Positions 45,401 to 54,584 are shown, counted from the stretch's first letter. The stretch: 64,000 nt of DNA from Pedobacter nyackensis (GCF_900176505.1 NZ_FWYB01000015.1:1-64000); one strand, 5' to 3'. Program-made: numbers and translations. Notes: generated by a model from the letters alone, not told the origin.

Positions 45401-45902
45401 TGGATTGAATCTTTCGGCTGAATGGAATGGTTTTGATATTAACGCTCAGTTGACTGGAGGAATGTTGTTTGATGTGTCATTAACAGGTACTTATTATAAC
45501 TATTATGATGACAATACCATTTGGACACAAACATTTAAAGAGGGCGCAAACTCTCCGTTGTTCCTGATTGAAAATGCCTATAGCATTGATAATCCCAATG
45601 GGACCTTTCCAAGAATGACACTGAGTTCTACAACACATGGTGGTGATAATGGTCTGGCGTCAACATTTTGGTTTAGAGACGGAAAGTATATCCGTTTAAA
45701 ATCGGCTCAAATTGGCTATTCTATACCCAAAAAAGTGATGGAAAAAATGGGACTTGGCACATTTCGTCTTTTTGTGGAAGGATCTAACATTTTTACAATA
45801 TCAGGATTACCAAAAGGTGTTGACCCGGAATCTCCGGGTGTGAACAACGGATATTATCCACAGCAGAGAATATTTATGGCTGGTGCAACACTCTCTTTTT
45901 AA
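42405..45902 (+). CDS. SusC/RagA-type TonB-linked outer-membrane protein (second locus)
   Basis: The 1165-aa protein has an N-terminal extension with the hydrophobic signal (LLIMRFTLLILITAILQ), an STN domain (SEKNAPLRKVFDQIRTQSGYDFLF), a carboxypeptidase-regulatory-like domain, the plug motif EVVVVGYGTQKKSNLSGA and a barrel ending in AGATLSF. It imports the locus substrate with its SusD partner and signals through the STN domain. I choose ATG at 42405; the GTG at 42309 would place the leader hairpin inside the gene. It ends 19 nt before susD. Confidence 0.94.
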   Translation: MYNFYLKKMVQPPDCIARILLIMRFTLLILITAILQVSASSFAQKITLSEKNAPLRKVFDQIRTQSGYDFLFTSTILKDAKRVSIDIKDAEIDVVLRKIFEGQPLKYTIDEKTVLIKAKEKNFLDNLIAELQAIDVKGRVLTETGNNLVGASIAIKGTTRAVRTNSNGEFTIGNVDENAILVISYMGYETREVKAEKVINVVLKIDMTALSEVVVVGYGTQKKSNLSGAVSSIKGEELLKGPSTNVSSLLDGRLPGISSVQESGEPGVDQASLRIRGSNYAVTYIVDGMPRSINDLDPNDIESISVLKDGAAASVYGLKAAGGVIIVTTKKGLSGKPTLNYNGSMGVSLNANFPKFMNGPQFANYYNMADMMDKLANGTIRNRNEYTPIFLKADVDAMLNGDPTDGWDNVNYIDEVFGTGRTAKHNLSVQGGKDNTNYFVSVGYLGNKGNIKNFEYDRYNLRSNISTKVAQHVNLDLGVAGNVGYRQTPGFLSGGTDSSPDLGEQGWFSIAKQTIGMHPYLPIKYNGLYTGVTPRNNSGAPNSPLAAINESGYKKTNAVDLQTNLSLQYNTPWVKGLSFKATGSYDYSTSHNKNLDTYYSVNSVRLTDATSKLGFNKMLDPRGRSFNALGEGQYQSTQLVGQGSVAYKNKFSEHNFDVLALVEIRDNKSNSLSAYAKDVAFPELPELGLNTPADSPIGGWSSGSRSLGYVFRLKYDYNEKYLAEFTGRYDGSYKFAGNIDGKRWGFFPSASLAWRVSKEDFMSKQTTIDDLKIRASVGLLGNDGVPDFSFLSTYAFGSKLPMNGALQNSLYTSVIANPNLSWEKTLSYNVGADLSMWKGLLGIEFDAFYTYTYDILTGMSAGYPPSMGGYYFSYENFSATDAKGFELMLKHNNSFNLAGKAFKYRISPNVTFARNRWIKYPDSENAPEIQKVTGRRTGIVSGWVADGLFRSEEEIDNSAWYGSRPNLGDIKYRDLNGDGKIDYQDRGLIGRPNRPELTYGLNLSAEWNGFDINAQLTGGMLFDVSLTGTYYNYYDDNTIWTQTFKEGANSPLFLIENAYSIDNPNGTFPRMTLSSTTHGGDNGLASTFWFRDGKYIRLKSAQIGYSIPKKVMEKMGLGTFRLFVEGSNIFTISGLPKGVDPESPGVNNGYYPQQRIFMAGATLSF

Positions 45903-45921
45903 ACCTTAAATCTTGATTCAA

Positions 45922-47553
45922 ATGAAAACAAATATTTTAAAAGCCGCCATCATTGGGATGGTCGCTTTAAGTTTTTCCTCCTGTAAAAAGTACCTGGATA
46001 TGACACCAACCAATGCTGCCTCTGATAAGCTGGTATGGAGTAAGGTTGAATATGCAGAAATAGCGATTAACAGTTTTTATCATGATCTGAATTATTTTGG
46101 CAATTTCAGCACCGGGCAGAGTATTGCCGGCATGACAGATGGTTTGACAGATGCATTCAAATACTCATCCATGACCTACAATGCATATATGTATATCCCA
46201 AATGAAATAGCTTACGGTGGTAGTGTACTTACGCCTAATTACGCTGCTGTTTATCTGGGTAACTGGTCTAACGTTTACGAGAAGGTGCGTCGTGTAAATG
46301 AGGCGCTGGCAAACTTAAAAAAGTATGGGGCTTTTTCTGAAAGCGAAACAAATCGTTTGGAAGCCGAAATCAGGTTTTTCCGTGCTCAGTTATACTTTGA
46401 TCTGGTAAAACGCTATAAAGAGGTAATCATTTATAATGAGGACCTATCTAAAATTGAAAAAAATAAAGGTTTGAGCACTGAAGCTCAGGGATGGGATTTT
46501 GTACAGGCTGATTTGAATTTTGCCGCACAGCACCTGGTTAAAAACAATAATCCAAACGGTCGCGTGAGCAGTGGTGCGGCTTATGCTTTACTATCACGAG
46601 CCATGCTGTATGCAGAGCGCTGGGAAGCAGCAAAGCTTGCTGGTGCAAAAGTGATGGAAATGGGCTATGAACTGGCAGGTAATTATGCAGATGCATTTAA
46701 AACAGGAAGCTCTGAAGCTATTTTGCAGTACAGTTACAATAAAGCATCTTTTACCCATGATTTTGATGCTACTTATGCACCTGGAGGGGATAGGAAGGGG
46801 GCTGGTGCAATGGGCACACCTACCCAAGAGATGGTAGAGTCTTATGAGCTAAAAACAATAGGAGGCTTTCCTGACTGGACCGCGTGGCATAACACTTCAG
46901 GAACAACAGCTCAACCGCCGTACGAAGACCTTGAGCCGCGTTTTCAAGCGAGTATATTATATAACGGAGCATCATGGAAGGGGCGCACAATTGAGCCTTT
47001 TGTTGATGGAAAAGATGGTTGGGCAAGTTGGAAGGAGGATGCTGTGCCAGCTGGACGTACAGTTACAGGATATTTCCTGAAAAAAATGCTGGATGAGAAC
47101 ATTGATCTGAGTAAAGATGGATCTACACAACCCTGGACCGCCTTCCGCTTAGGAGAGGTGCTGCTTAACTACGCTGAGGCCTGTTATCGTTCAAATAGTT
47201 CGCCAGAAGCGAATGCTGCTTTACGTAAAATAAGGGCCAGGGTAGGGTTGCCATACGTGGATAAAAACGGCCCCGCCCTTATGACTGCAATTATGCAGGA
47301 ACGTAAAGTGGAGCTTGCTTTTGAGGGGTATTATTACTGGGATATGAAGCGTTGGAAACTGGCTGAAAACGCATTTACAGGAACGCGTGTTCATGGCCTT
47401 AAGGTCGAAAAAATAGGAAATATGTTTAGATATACCTATGTGGACTGTGATAAACAGGATCGCAATTTCCCTGCTAAGATGTACCGCATTCCATTGCCGA
47501 CATCGGAAATTACCAACAACACCGCAGTGAAACAATTTCCAGAGTGGAACTAA
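45922..47553 (+). CDS. SusD/RagB-family lipoprotein (second locus)
   Basis: The 543-aa protein has a lipoprotein signal (LSFSSCKKYLDM), the SusD N-terminal helical domain (EAEIRFFRAQLYFDLVKRYKEV) and the C-terminal RagB part (FRLGEVLLNYAEACYRS, KIRARVGLP, ERKVELAFEGYYYWDMKRW). It binds the substrate on the cell surface for the SusC at 42405. ATG at 45922 is preferred over the TTG at 45913. It ends 23 nt before the next lipoprotein gene. Confidence 0.95.
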   Translation: MKTNILKAAIIGMVALSFSSCKKYLDMTPTNAASDKLVWSKVEYAEIAINSFYHDLNYFGNFSTGQSIAGMTDGLTDAFKYSSMTYNAYMYIPNEIAYGGSVLTPNYAAVYLGNWSNVYEKVRRVNEALANLKKYGAFSESETNRLEAEIRFFRAQLYFDLVKRYKEVIIYNEDLSKIEKNKGLSTEAQGWDFVQADLNFAAQHLVKNNNPNGRVSSGAAYALLSRAMLYAERWEAAKLAGAKVMEMGYELAGNYADAFKTGSSEAILQYSYNKASFTHDFDATYAPGGDRKGAGAMGTPTQEMVESYELKTIGGFPDWTAWHNTSGTTAQPPYEDLEPRFQASILYNGASWKGRTIEPFVDGKDGWASWKEDAVPAGRTVTGYFLKKMLDENIDLSKDGSTQPWTAFRLGEVLLNYAEACYRSNSSPEANAALRKIRARVGLPYVDKNGPALMTAIMQERKVELAFEGYYYWDMKRWKLAENAFTGTRVHGLKVEKIGNMFRYTYVDCDKQDRNFPAKMYRIPLPTSEITNNTAVKQFPEWN

Positions 47554-47576
47554 TTGTATTAATAAGGAATATAAAT

Positions 47577-49253
47577 ATGAGAAAGCACATATTCAATATA
47601 ATTATCGCAGTTGTAGTTGTCTTTGCATCCTGTAAAAAAGCAGCGTATGTACAGCCTACAACTGACGGACAAGGTATTACCAGCCTGGTCGCTAAATTTG
47701 CTACCGGAGACCTGAAAGAGCTGGAAGCTGTTAAGTTTGATATTTCAGGGGCAGAAACTGATAAAATTGTAATCCCTGTTCCCTGGTTTTACCCGGAGGA
47801 TAGTGATCATGAAACTACGCCATATATGACGGCAATGAAAATTGAAGCCAGCCTGGCAAACAATTGTAAAATCGAACCTAAGCTTGGTATTCTGGATCTG
47901 ACAAAAGAGAATTTCTTCACTTTTACAGATCAGCAGGGAAATCAAAAGAGGATCTCAATCAGGGGCGAGCGCACGAAATCTAAAAAGTCAAGCATAACTT
48001 TCTTCTCCATAGAATCTGTGGGAGTAACTGGTTTAATTGATCAGGATAAGAAGACTATTTCCTTAATTACAGTGGAAGATTTGTCAGCTGTAGCTGTCGA
48101 TGTAACCATGTCGGCGCACGCCACTTTAGATCGTTCCTTACAAAGTGTTAATCTGAATTCGCCGACACAGATTACTGTTATCGCACATGATGGCGTGTCT
48201 AAAACTACTTATTCCGTTATGAAAACTGCTCCGGCTAAAATCACCTATGGTTTTAGAAGTGGTTCAGAGAATTTAAGTTTTAATCTTAATCTGGGTACTT
48301 TGGGCTATACTGATGGTAGCAAACCAAGTTTAGCTGCAGCTGGGAATTTCCTTGTCGTTTCTACGGCAAATGGACAAGCACCTAAATATTATAATAGAAG
48401 TACTGGCAAGTATGTCGGTGTAATGAACTTAGGGGCTGCAAAAGGTAATGGCGCTGTTGCCAGCGATGGTACGGGAAATATTATTGTTGGCGATTACACG
48501 AATGCAGGCGAGACATTAAGAATTTACAAAACCAGTGCGGTTACGGTTGCTCCTCAGCCTTTCTTAACCTGGATCAACACATCAGGTTTTCCTGTAGGAA
48601 GTAAATTCTCTATTCATGGGGATTTGAATGCCAGGGCAATTATCATTGCCACATGCGATGGACTTGCGGGTGCAGGTTCAAATAAGTTTGTAAGATGGGT
48701 AATAACTAATGGTATTGCAGGCACTGCCGAAGTGATAACAGCAGGTAATATTCCTTTCTGGGGTGCTGGTGTAAACGGCACTAAAGTAACTTCCAGAAGT
48801 ACTAATGTTGCAGATGGTGCTTTCTTAGGATTCTATGACGGCGGTGTAAACAATTTATATTATCTGGATGGAAGTAACGCCAAAGCGATGAGCCTGGCTG
48901 ATCAAACTTCAGGTAATGGTTGGGGCATAAACAACAGTTTAGCTGATGCTAAAGAGTTCAACAATGCTAAATATTTAGCATTCTATTGTCCAAGTCATTT
49001 CCCGGGCTGGGGTATTTCATCAGAATTATACATTTATGATGTTTCTGCTATGGCCAGCTTTACTGGGAATGTAGATAAAACCAGTGCCTTAGTATTTTCT
49101 GCTAAATATGGCTCTGTAGGTAATGAGGTATCGGCAAGTGGTGATGTTTTAATTGCACCAAGTGCGGACGGCTATAAAATGCAGGTCTTTACGATTGATT
49201 TCAATGCGGGCAACTTAGCTTGTTACGAATTTAATTGTGTGGATGTAAAATAA
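47577..49253 (+). CDS. DUF5018/DUF4623-like surface lipoprotein
   Basis: The 558-aa protein has a lipoprotein signal (VVVFASCKK, Cys18), followed by beta-sandwich domains in the first half and a propeller-like second half with regular GNGAVASDGTGNIIVG- and SSELYIYDVS-like strands. It resembles proteins with DUF5018 and DUF4623 domains encoded after SusD. It is probably a surface glycan-binding protein of this locus. The start at 47577 is the first ATG that gives a proper lipoprotein signal. A terminator follows. Confidence 0.75.
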   Translation: MRKHIFNIIIAVVVVFASCKKAAYVQPTTDGQGITSLVAKFATGDLKELEAVKFDISGAETDKIVIPVPWFYPEDSDHETTPYMTAMKIEASLANNCKIEPKLGILDLTKENFFTFTDQQGNQKRISIRGERTKSKKSSITFFSIESVGVTGLIDQDKKTISLITVEDLSAVAVDVTMSAHATLDRSLQSVNLNSPTQITVIAHDGVSKTTYSVMKTAPAKITYGFRSGSENLSFNLNLGTLGYTDGSKPSLAAAGNFLVVSTANGQAPKYYNRSTGKYVGVMNLGAAKGNGAVASDGTGNIIVGDYTNAGETLRIYKTSAVTVAPQPFLTWINTSGFPVGSKFSIHGDLNARAIIIATCDGLAGAGSNKFVRWVITNGIAGTAEVITAGNIPFWGAGVNGTKVTSRSTNVADGAFLGFYDGGVNNLYYLDGSNAKAMSLADQTSGNGWGINNSLADAKEFNNAKYLAFYCPSHFPGWGISSELYIYDVSAMASFTGNVDKTSALVFSAKYGSVGNEVSASGDVLIAPSADGYKMQVFTIDFNAGNLACYEFNCVDVK

Positions 49254-49258
49254 AATTA

Positions 49259-49293
49259 TGGGGCTTTGAGTTTATTTAAAGCCCCTTTCTTTA
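49259..49293 (+). terminator. Intrinsic terminator after the DUF5018-like gene
   Basis: GGGGCTTT (49260-49267) pairs with AAAGCCCC (49279-49286) with a T-rich end (TTTCTTT). It could reduce transcription into the next two genes. Confidence 0.75.
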
Positions 49294-49316
49294 AAAAGAC
49301 TTAAAACTAACCGAAT

Positions 49317-50705
49317 ATGAATAGGAAGAATTTCTTAATAGCCACAACTGGTTTGGGCTTATTTGGATTCGCGTCATCATGTAAAAAGGAGAATGATACG
49401 ATAGATTGGCAATGGGATAAAAAACCGGATCAGGCGGCAAAACCAAGATACATCTGGATTGATGCTGCGGCAAATTTTCCGGATTATGCAAATAGTAAAG
49501 AAAATATTAAAAGAGACCTTGGAAAACTGGCCGATGCAGGTATTACGGATGTTGTAGTAGATGTACGGCCAAGCATGGGGGATGTGCTGTTCAACTCTAC
49601 ACAGGTTCAACAGGTGAAAAAGCTGGATGTATGGTCGTCCGGTTCATATGGATTCCATGAACGTACCGCGACATGGGATTACTTGCAGGCTTTTATTGAT
49701 GAAGGTCATGCGGTAGGCCTTAAAATTCATGCAGCCATAAATACCTTTGTTGCCGGCAATAATTACGCATATGGATTGGGGCAACAAGGTATGCTTTTCA
49801 GAGAAGGTACTAAGAAAGAATGGGCTACGACCTTAAATCTTCCCGGTGGACTGGTAAACGTAATGGATATTACCAGTTCGCAGGACCCAAACAATAGCTA
49901 CGGTACTAAATTTATTAACCCGGCGAATGATGAGGTGCAACAGTATATGCTCAATATCATAGGAGACCTGGCGAAGTATAATGTTGATGGTATATTTTTA
50001 GATCGTTGCCGATATAATGATTTCGTATGTGATTTTTCCGCTGTTACTAAACAGAAGTTTGAACAATATATTGGCGAAACAGTTACCAATTTTCCGAATG
50101 ATGTTATTGTACCCGGTACACCATCATATCCGCTGCCTGCTACTATGCCGAAGCACTTTAAAAAATGGATGGAATTTAGGGTAAAAACCATACATGATTT
50201 TATGGTAAAAGCCAGAGAACGTGTTAAATCTGCAAATGACAAGATTCAGTTTGGGGTATATGTAGGCGGCTGGTATTCTACTTATTATGATGTTGGCGTA
50301 AACTGGGCTAGTCCGAAATATAATACAGCACAGTTCTACCCGGCTTGGGCAAGCCCCGCTTATAAAGATTTTGGCTACGCAGATCATATGGATTTTATCC
50401 TGATTGGGGCATATGCGCCCACAGACAGGATTTATGGCTCGGGTGAATGGACAGTTGAAGGGTTCTGCAAAAATGCGAAAACCCTCATGCAGGGAGATAC
50501 AAAAGTTGCAGGTGGTCCGGATGTCGGCAATGGATCAGGATGGGAGAACGGAGGAATGGATACTGCTGTCGCTCAAACTGTGGACGCAGCAATTAATGCT
50601 GGTGATGGCTATTTCATTTTTGATATGGTGCATGTAAAGCGCTACAATTATTTTGCGGCATTAAAAACCGGGATTGATAAGTACCTTGGCACCATTAAAA
50701 AGTAA
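49317..50705 (+). CDS. Glycosyl-hydrolase-like (GHL10-type) lipoprotein
   Basis: The 462-aa protein has a lipoprotein signal (FGFASSC, Cys22) and a TIM-barrel of the glycosyl-hydrolase-like 10/alpha-amylase-related type: RYIWIDAAANFPDY, ITDVVVDVRPSMGDV and VDGIFLDRCRYND are visible, with an FGVYVGGWYS strand and a C-terminal MDFILIGAYAP. It may cut or bind a polysaccharide at the cell surface. It lies between the SusCD genes and the esterase gene. The substrate is unknown. Confidence 0.8.
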   Translation: MNRKNFLIATTGLGLFGFASSCKKENDTIDWQWDKKPDQAAKPRYIWIDAAANFPDYANSKENIKRDLGKLADAGITDVVVDVRPSMGDVLFNSTQVQQVKKLDVWSSGSYGFHERTATWDYLQAFIDEGHAVGLKIHAAINTFVAGNNYAYGLGQQGMLFREGTKKEWATTLNLPGGLVNVMDITSSQDPNNSYGTKFINPANDEVQQYMLNIIGDLAKYNVDGIFLDRCRYNDFVCDFSAVTKQKFEQYIGETVTNFPNDVIVPGTPSYPLPATMPKHFKKWMEFRVKTIHDFMVKARERVKSANDKIQFGVYVGGWYSTYYDVGVNWASPKYNTAQFYPAWASPAYKDFGYADHMDFILIGAYAPTDRIYGSGEWTVEGFCKNAKTLMQGDTKVAGGPDVGNGSGWENGGMDTAVAQTVDAAINAGDGYFIFDMVHVKRYNYFAALKTGIDKYLGTIKK

Positions 50706-50718
50706 TCAGGCATTAGTA

Positions 50719-52143
50719 ATGAATAAAATTTCCTTTTTTTCCATAATAGTTCTGTTGATCTGCTTCTCCTTGCAATTGCAGGCAAAAGTTAAGCTTAGTT
50801 CTATTTTTGGAAATCATATGGTTTTGCAACAGAAATCAAGTGTGACATTTAAGGGTACTGCCGGACCCAATAAAAGGGTGCGGGTATCTGCAGGCTGGAG
50901 TGTGAGAACTTATGTTTCCACAGCTAATGCTTCCGGGCAATTTGAAATAACCCTCTCTACACCAGCAACTGCTGCAAAACCATATCAGATTAGTTTTAAT
51001 GATGGTGAAGAACTGCTTCTACAAAATATTCTTATTGGTGAAGTTTGGTTTTGTTCCGGACAATCGAATATGGAAATGCCGGTAAAGGGATTCCGGGGAC
51101 AGCCGGTTTTTGGTACTTTAAAACATATAGCGGCCGCTAATCCTAAGCGGAAGATCAGACTTTATACCGTTAAAAATGCATGGAGTACCACCGAACTTGA
51201 GCATGGGATTGTAGGAGAATGGAAAGAACTTTCTTCTAAGGATGTAGCAGAATTCTCAGCTACGGCTTATTTTTTTGGTGGGATGCTGGAACAATCGTTA
51301 GATTTCCCTATCGGTTTGATAAACTGTTCCTGGAGCATGTCTAAAATAGAAGCGTGGATGAGTAAAAGCACCTTGCAGAAATTTGAGGACGTAAAGCTTC
51401 CTGATGTACATCAGAAGGAATTTGGATGGGCTGCGGGAACGCCGACATTGATATGGAATGCGATGGTTAACCCATGGAAGGGTTTTTCTATAAGAGGGGT
51501 AATCTGGTATCAGGGGGAGGCGAATGCTGCTAATCCTGCCTTATATAAATTATTGTTTACTGAGATGGTAAAACAATGGCGGACATTTTTTAAGGCTCCC
51601 GAAATGCCGTTTTATTACGTTCAGCTTGCTCCATGGCAATCAGGTGGCAAAGACTTGTTGGACTGGGCCTATTTCCGGCAAGCTCAACTGGAACTGATGA
51701 ATGAAATACCACATGTGGGGATGGCCATAACTGCTGATTTAGGTAGTGAAGTATTTATCCATCCTCCACATAAGATTGAGGTTGGTCAGCGCCTGGCCTA
51801 TTGGGCCCTGGCTAAAACTTACGGTAAAGAAGGCTTCCAGTATTCTGGCCCAGTATTTAAATCGATTCAGCGAAAATCTACGGCAATAGAAGTGATTTTT
51901 GACTTTGGTCAGGATGGATTGAATCCCGAAAATGAGAAGGTTACAGGTTTTGAAATAGCTGGAAAGGATGGCGTTTTTTTTAATGCTGATGCCCTGATTA
52001 TAAATGGTACTGATCGGGTGAAGGTTTGGAGTGATCAGGTTAAGGAACCTGTTGAGCTGCGCTATTGTTTTAGAAATTATATGACAGGTACCTTACGTAA
52101 TAATGCGGGGTTGCCAGCTGCACCCTTCGTTTTTAAGTTCTGA
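50719..52143 (+). CDS. Sialate O-acetylesterase-family SGNH hydrolase
   Basis: The 474-aa protein has a signal peptide (residues ~3-22, ending LQLQAK), then the esterase signature with the nucleophile in CSGQSNMEMP, GVIWYQGEANA as the third block, and a late His in IHPPHKIEVGQRLAYW. Family members remove O-acetyl groups from sialic acids or from xylan and pectin. With the GHL10-type protein it suggests that the second locus handles an acetylated glycan. ATG at 50719 is preferred over the earlier frame start. A strong terminator follows. Confidence 0.9.
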   Translation: MNKISFFSIIVLLICFSLQLQAKVKLSSIFGNHMVLQQKSSVTFKGTAGPNKRVRVSAGWSVRTYVSTANASGQFEITLSTPATAAKPYQISFNDGEELLLQNILIGEVWFCSGQSNMEMPVKGFRGQPVFGTLKHIAAANPKRKIRLYTVKNAWSTTELEHGIVGEWKELSSKDVAEFSATAYFFGGMLEQSLDFPIGLINCSWSMSKIEAWMSKSTLQKFEDVKLPDVHQKEFGWAAGTPTLIWNAMVNPWKGFSIRGVIWYQGEANAANPALYKLLFTEMVKQWRTFFKAPEMPFYYVQLAPWQSGGKDLLDWAYFRQAQLELMNEIPHVGMAITADLGSEVFIHPPHKIEVGQRLAYWALAKTYGKEGFQYSGPVFKSIQRKSTAIEVIFDFGQDGLNPENEKVTGFEIAGKDGVFFNADALIINGTDRVKVWSDQVKEPVELRYCFRNYMTGTLRNNAGLPAAPFVFKF

Positions 52144-52160
52144 AATAAAAACTCAGGTTT

Positions 52161-52202
52161 AAAGGCATATCTTCTCTTTTAAAAAGAAGATATGCCTTTT
52201 TT
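52161..52202 (+). terminator. Strong intrinsic terminator after the esterase gene
   Basis: AAAGGCATATCTTCT (52161-52175) pairs perfectly with its complement (52185-52199) and runs into a T-tract. It overlaps the first codons of the SCO pseudogene. Confidence 0.9.
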
Positions 52203-52524
52203 ACAGTTAGAAACAACAGAGAAAGTGGTAGATGGTAGAATGGTTATTGATTCTTTATTTAGGACCATACCGGCTTTTAAATTGTTACGTAATGGGAGTA
52301 TTTATGGGGATCAAGGGACGAAATCTATGCGCTTGCTGAGCGTAATTATTTGGTTTCTGCTCAGGAAGATAAGGCTGCACCTGGTGGATTTATACATCAG
52401 GGCTATTTGGTCCTGGTGGATAAAGAAAAACGTATCAGAGGGGCTTACGATGGTACGCAGGATAAGGAGGTGGAACAGCTGCTGAATGATATGGACCTAT
52501 TGTTGGCCGAATATAAAAAATAGC
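52192..52524 (+). pseudogene. SCO-family pseudogene (copy of the gene at 39619)
   Basis: The first codons (FLQLETTEKVVDG, IDSLFRTIPAFKLL) match residues 27-56 of the SCO protein at 39619. After KLL the sequence jumps to the copy of WEYLWGSRDEIYALAERNY and continues in another frame to EYKK and TAG at 52524. Compared with the intact gene, 235 bp are missing (between TA pairs at 39785 and 40020), which shifts the frame and removes the CxxxC copper site. The signal sequence is also lost, replaced by the terminator at 52161. The frame ending at 52485 is therefore not a real protein. Confidence 0.9.
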
Positions 52525-52552
52525 GTTTACAAACTGAACGTTTTTTAGTTTA

Positions 52553-52596
52553 AAGGGAAGAGCAGGTGTAAATCGCCATGCACTTCCCTTTTTTGT
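52553..52596 (+). terminator. Terminator after the SCO pseudogene
   Basis: AAAGGGAAG (52553-52561) pairs with CTTCCCTTT (52584-52592), followed by TTTTG; an inner stem GCAGGTG/CGCCATGC fills the loop. It isolates the third locus. Confidence 0.85.
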
Positions 52597-52716
52597 TTTG
52601 AAAGAAGTAGAAATTAAGTGCGCTTGATGTTAGATTGCCTTTAAAACCTAGCGTAATCTGAAAATATTTAATTAACATTGGATTTTAGTTTTATATTATT
52701 CCGAAGTAAATCAAAA

Positions 52717-53280
52717 ATGATTTCCTACAGTTCGCTTAGTGATGAAGAATTGATGGCATCTTTACAAGATGATGCTGCTGCTTTTAATGAAATTTATGAG
52801 CGGTACTGGTCTGTGCTTTATCGGTCGGCCTTTAACGTTTTAAAAGATGAAGAAGGCTGTATGGACGTAATTCAAGATGTGTTCATCTGGTTTTGGGAAA
52901 GTAGGTCTGAACTGAAAATTAACTCCGTAAAGGCGTATCTGTTAGTCGCTGTAAAGTATAAAGTTGCCAATTACATCCGGAATGGAAAAGTCAGGGAATC
53001 TTTTTATGACCGGATCCCTAAAATAACGGGTAATGCTGAATTTCCTGATGAGGTTTTAGAAGTAAAAGAGCTGAGAGAAATGATAGAGCGATTTGTGGTA
53101 GACTTGCCTGACCGCTGTCAGGAGGTTTTTCGACTAAGTCGGAAGGAGCACCTAACGAATAAAGAAATTGCTGAACGATTGGGCATCACCGAAAAAACAG
53201 TTGAAAATCAAATAAACAAGGCTTTAAAGCAGCTTAGGAAACAATTGGGGAGGTTCTCGGTATATATGTTTTTATATTAA
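52717..53280 (+). CDS. ECF sigma-70 factor of the third SusCD locus
   Basis: The 187-aa protein has region 2 (AAAFNEIYERYWSVLYRSAFNVL, DEEGCMDVIQDVFIWFW) and region 4 (PDRCQEVFRLSRKEHLTNKEIAERLGITEKTVENQINKAL). It is an ECF factor for the downstream SusCD operon, controlled by the FecR protein encoded 69 nt later. I choose ATG at 52717 because the TTG at 52678 adds residues outside the family. Confidence 0.93.
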   Translation: MISYSSLSDEELMASLQDDAAAFNEIYERYWSVLYRSAFNVLKDEEGCMDVIQDVFIWFWESRSELKINSVKAYLLVAVKYKVANYIRNGKVRESFYDRIPKITGNAEFPDEVLEVKELREMIERFVVDLPDRCQEVFRLSRKEHLTNKEIAERLGITEKTVENQINKALKQLRKQLGRFSVYMFLY

Positions 53281-53349
53281 TTTATTTTTTTTCAAATGGC
53301 GTAGGTGCTGAGGGGCTGGGAAGTGCCTTACCTATATAAAAGCCATAAA

Positions 53350-54528
53350 ATGAAGAAGGAAGAGTTTCGCAATCTGGTTGAGCGTATAACTGATGGGAGT
53401 GCCAGTGATGTGGAAATAGCTTTGTACAACAGATATTATCACCAGTATCAGAAAGCAGGAGCATCCTGGAGTGAAGCAGATATGGGGGAGGAGACTGCAA
53501 TTAAGGAAAAGCTAAAACAACGGATTGATCAAAAAATCAAGCCGGTAGTTATTGTGCCTTTATGGAGAAGATACATCAAATATGCTGCTGCAGCTGTAGT
53601 GTTGCTAACACTTTCTACAACCTTATATTTATATTTTAACACCTCATTTTTAAAATCATCTGCGGATCTGGTTCAGCAGGATATAGCTCCTGGAGGAAAC
53701 AAAGCTGTGCTTACGCTGGCCGATGGGAGAACCATTAACTTAAGTGATGCTGTGAATGGTAACCTTGCAGAGCAGGCAGGTATAGCGATTACAAAGAATG
53801 AAGATGGAAAGTTGACTTATACCGCCGGAAAAGTAAATGTCAACCATCCGGTTAGTTATAATACCATTGCAACCCCTGTGGGCGGTCAGTATCAGGTTAA
53901 TTTGCCTGATGGTACCAAAGTATGGCTAAATGCAGCCTCATCCCTTAAATTTCCAACATCATTTGCCAAACTGAAGGAACGTAAAGTTGAACTTACTGGC
54001 GAAGCTTACTTTGAAGTGACTCATTCTAGGGATTTACCATTTGTTGTGAAAAGCGGAAAGCAGGAGCTTTCGGTATTGGGGACTCATTTTAACATCAATA
54101 GTTATCCTGATGAAGGGGCTATCAGGACCACCTTACTACAGGGGTCAGTAATCGTACGCAATCTGGAAAAAGTCAAAAATAAGCAGTTAGGAAAAGATTC
54201 TGTTTTGTTGAAACCTGAACAACAGGCGTCGTTAAAGGATGTTTTTTCTGTTAAAGTTGTCGATGTAGAGGGGGTAACTGCATGGAAGGACGGTAACTTT
54301 TTATTTAATGATACCGATCTGAAGGATATTATGAAGCAGGTTTCAAGATGGTATAATGTAAGTGTTGACTATGATGAAATTCCTAAGAACAGGTTCTTTA
54401 CGGGCTTTATATCAAGGAATGTTAACTTGTCCAGAGTGCTTGAAATGCTAGAAGTGACCGGAAATATTCAATTTAAAATAGAGGATAAAACAATAAAAAT
54501 TACGGATTTAAAAAAAGAGCCTATGTAG
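53350..54528 (+). CDS. FecR-family anti-sigma factor (third locus)
   Basis: The 392-aa protein has a cytoplasmic N-terminal part (1-75), one membrane helix (~76-95) and the FecR domain (GGQYQVNLPDGTKVWLNAAS, EAYFEVTHS, ELSVLGTHFNINSY) with DUF4974 at the end. It controls the sigma factor at 52717 and responds to the SusC STN domain. ATG at 53350 is preferred; the GTG at 53305 adds an unrelated stretch. Confidence 0.93.
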   Translation: MKKEEFRNLVERITDGSASDVEIALYNRYYHQYQKAGASWSEADMGEETAIKEKLKQRIDQKIKPVVIVPLWRRYIKYAAAAVVLLTLSTTLYLYFNTSFLKSSADLVQQDIAPGGNKAVLTLADGRTINLSDAVNGNLAEQAGIAITKNEDGKLTYTAGKVNVNHPVSYNTIATPVGGQYQVNLPDGTKVWLNAASSLKFPTSFAKLKERKVELTGEAYFEVTHSRDLPFVVKSGKQELSVLGTHFNINSYPDEGAIRTTLLQGSVIVRNLEKVKNKQLGKDSVLLKPEQQASLKDVFSVKVVDVEGVTAWKDGNFLFNDTDLKDIMKQVSRWYNVSVDYDEIPKNRFFTGFISRNVNLSRVLEMLEVTGNIQFKIEDKTIKITDLKKEPM

Positions 54529-54554
54529 TAATTATACAAAGCCATAAAAAAAAT

Positions 54555-54584
54555 ATACCGGATGCGCGGGAACGCAGCCGGTAT
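54555..54584 (+). promoter_or_regulatory. Leader hairpin between FecR and SusC (third locus)
   Basis: ATACCGG (54555-54561) pairs with CCGGTAT (54578-54584) and, after an A/G mismatch, TGCG (54563-54566) pairs with CGCA (54573-54576) around CGGGAA. It has the same two-step layout as the hairpins at 9681 and 42273. Confidence 0.6.

Noticed and set aside
52192..52485. Open frame of 97 codons read as a protein
   Set aside because: It begins as a SCO protein and then runs in the wrong frame after a 235-bp deletion, so it is a pseudogene product.
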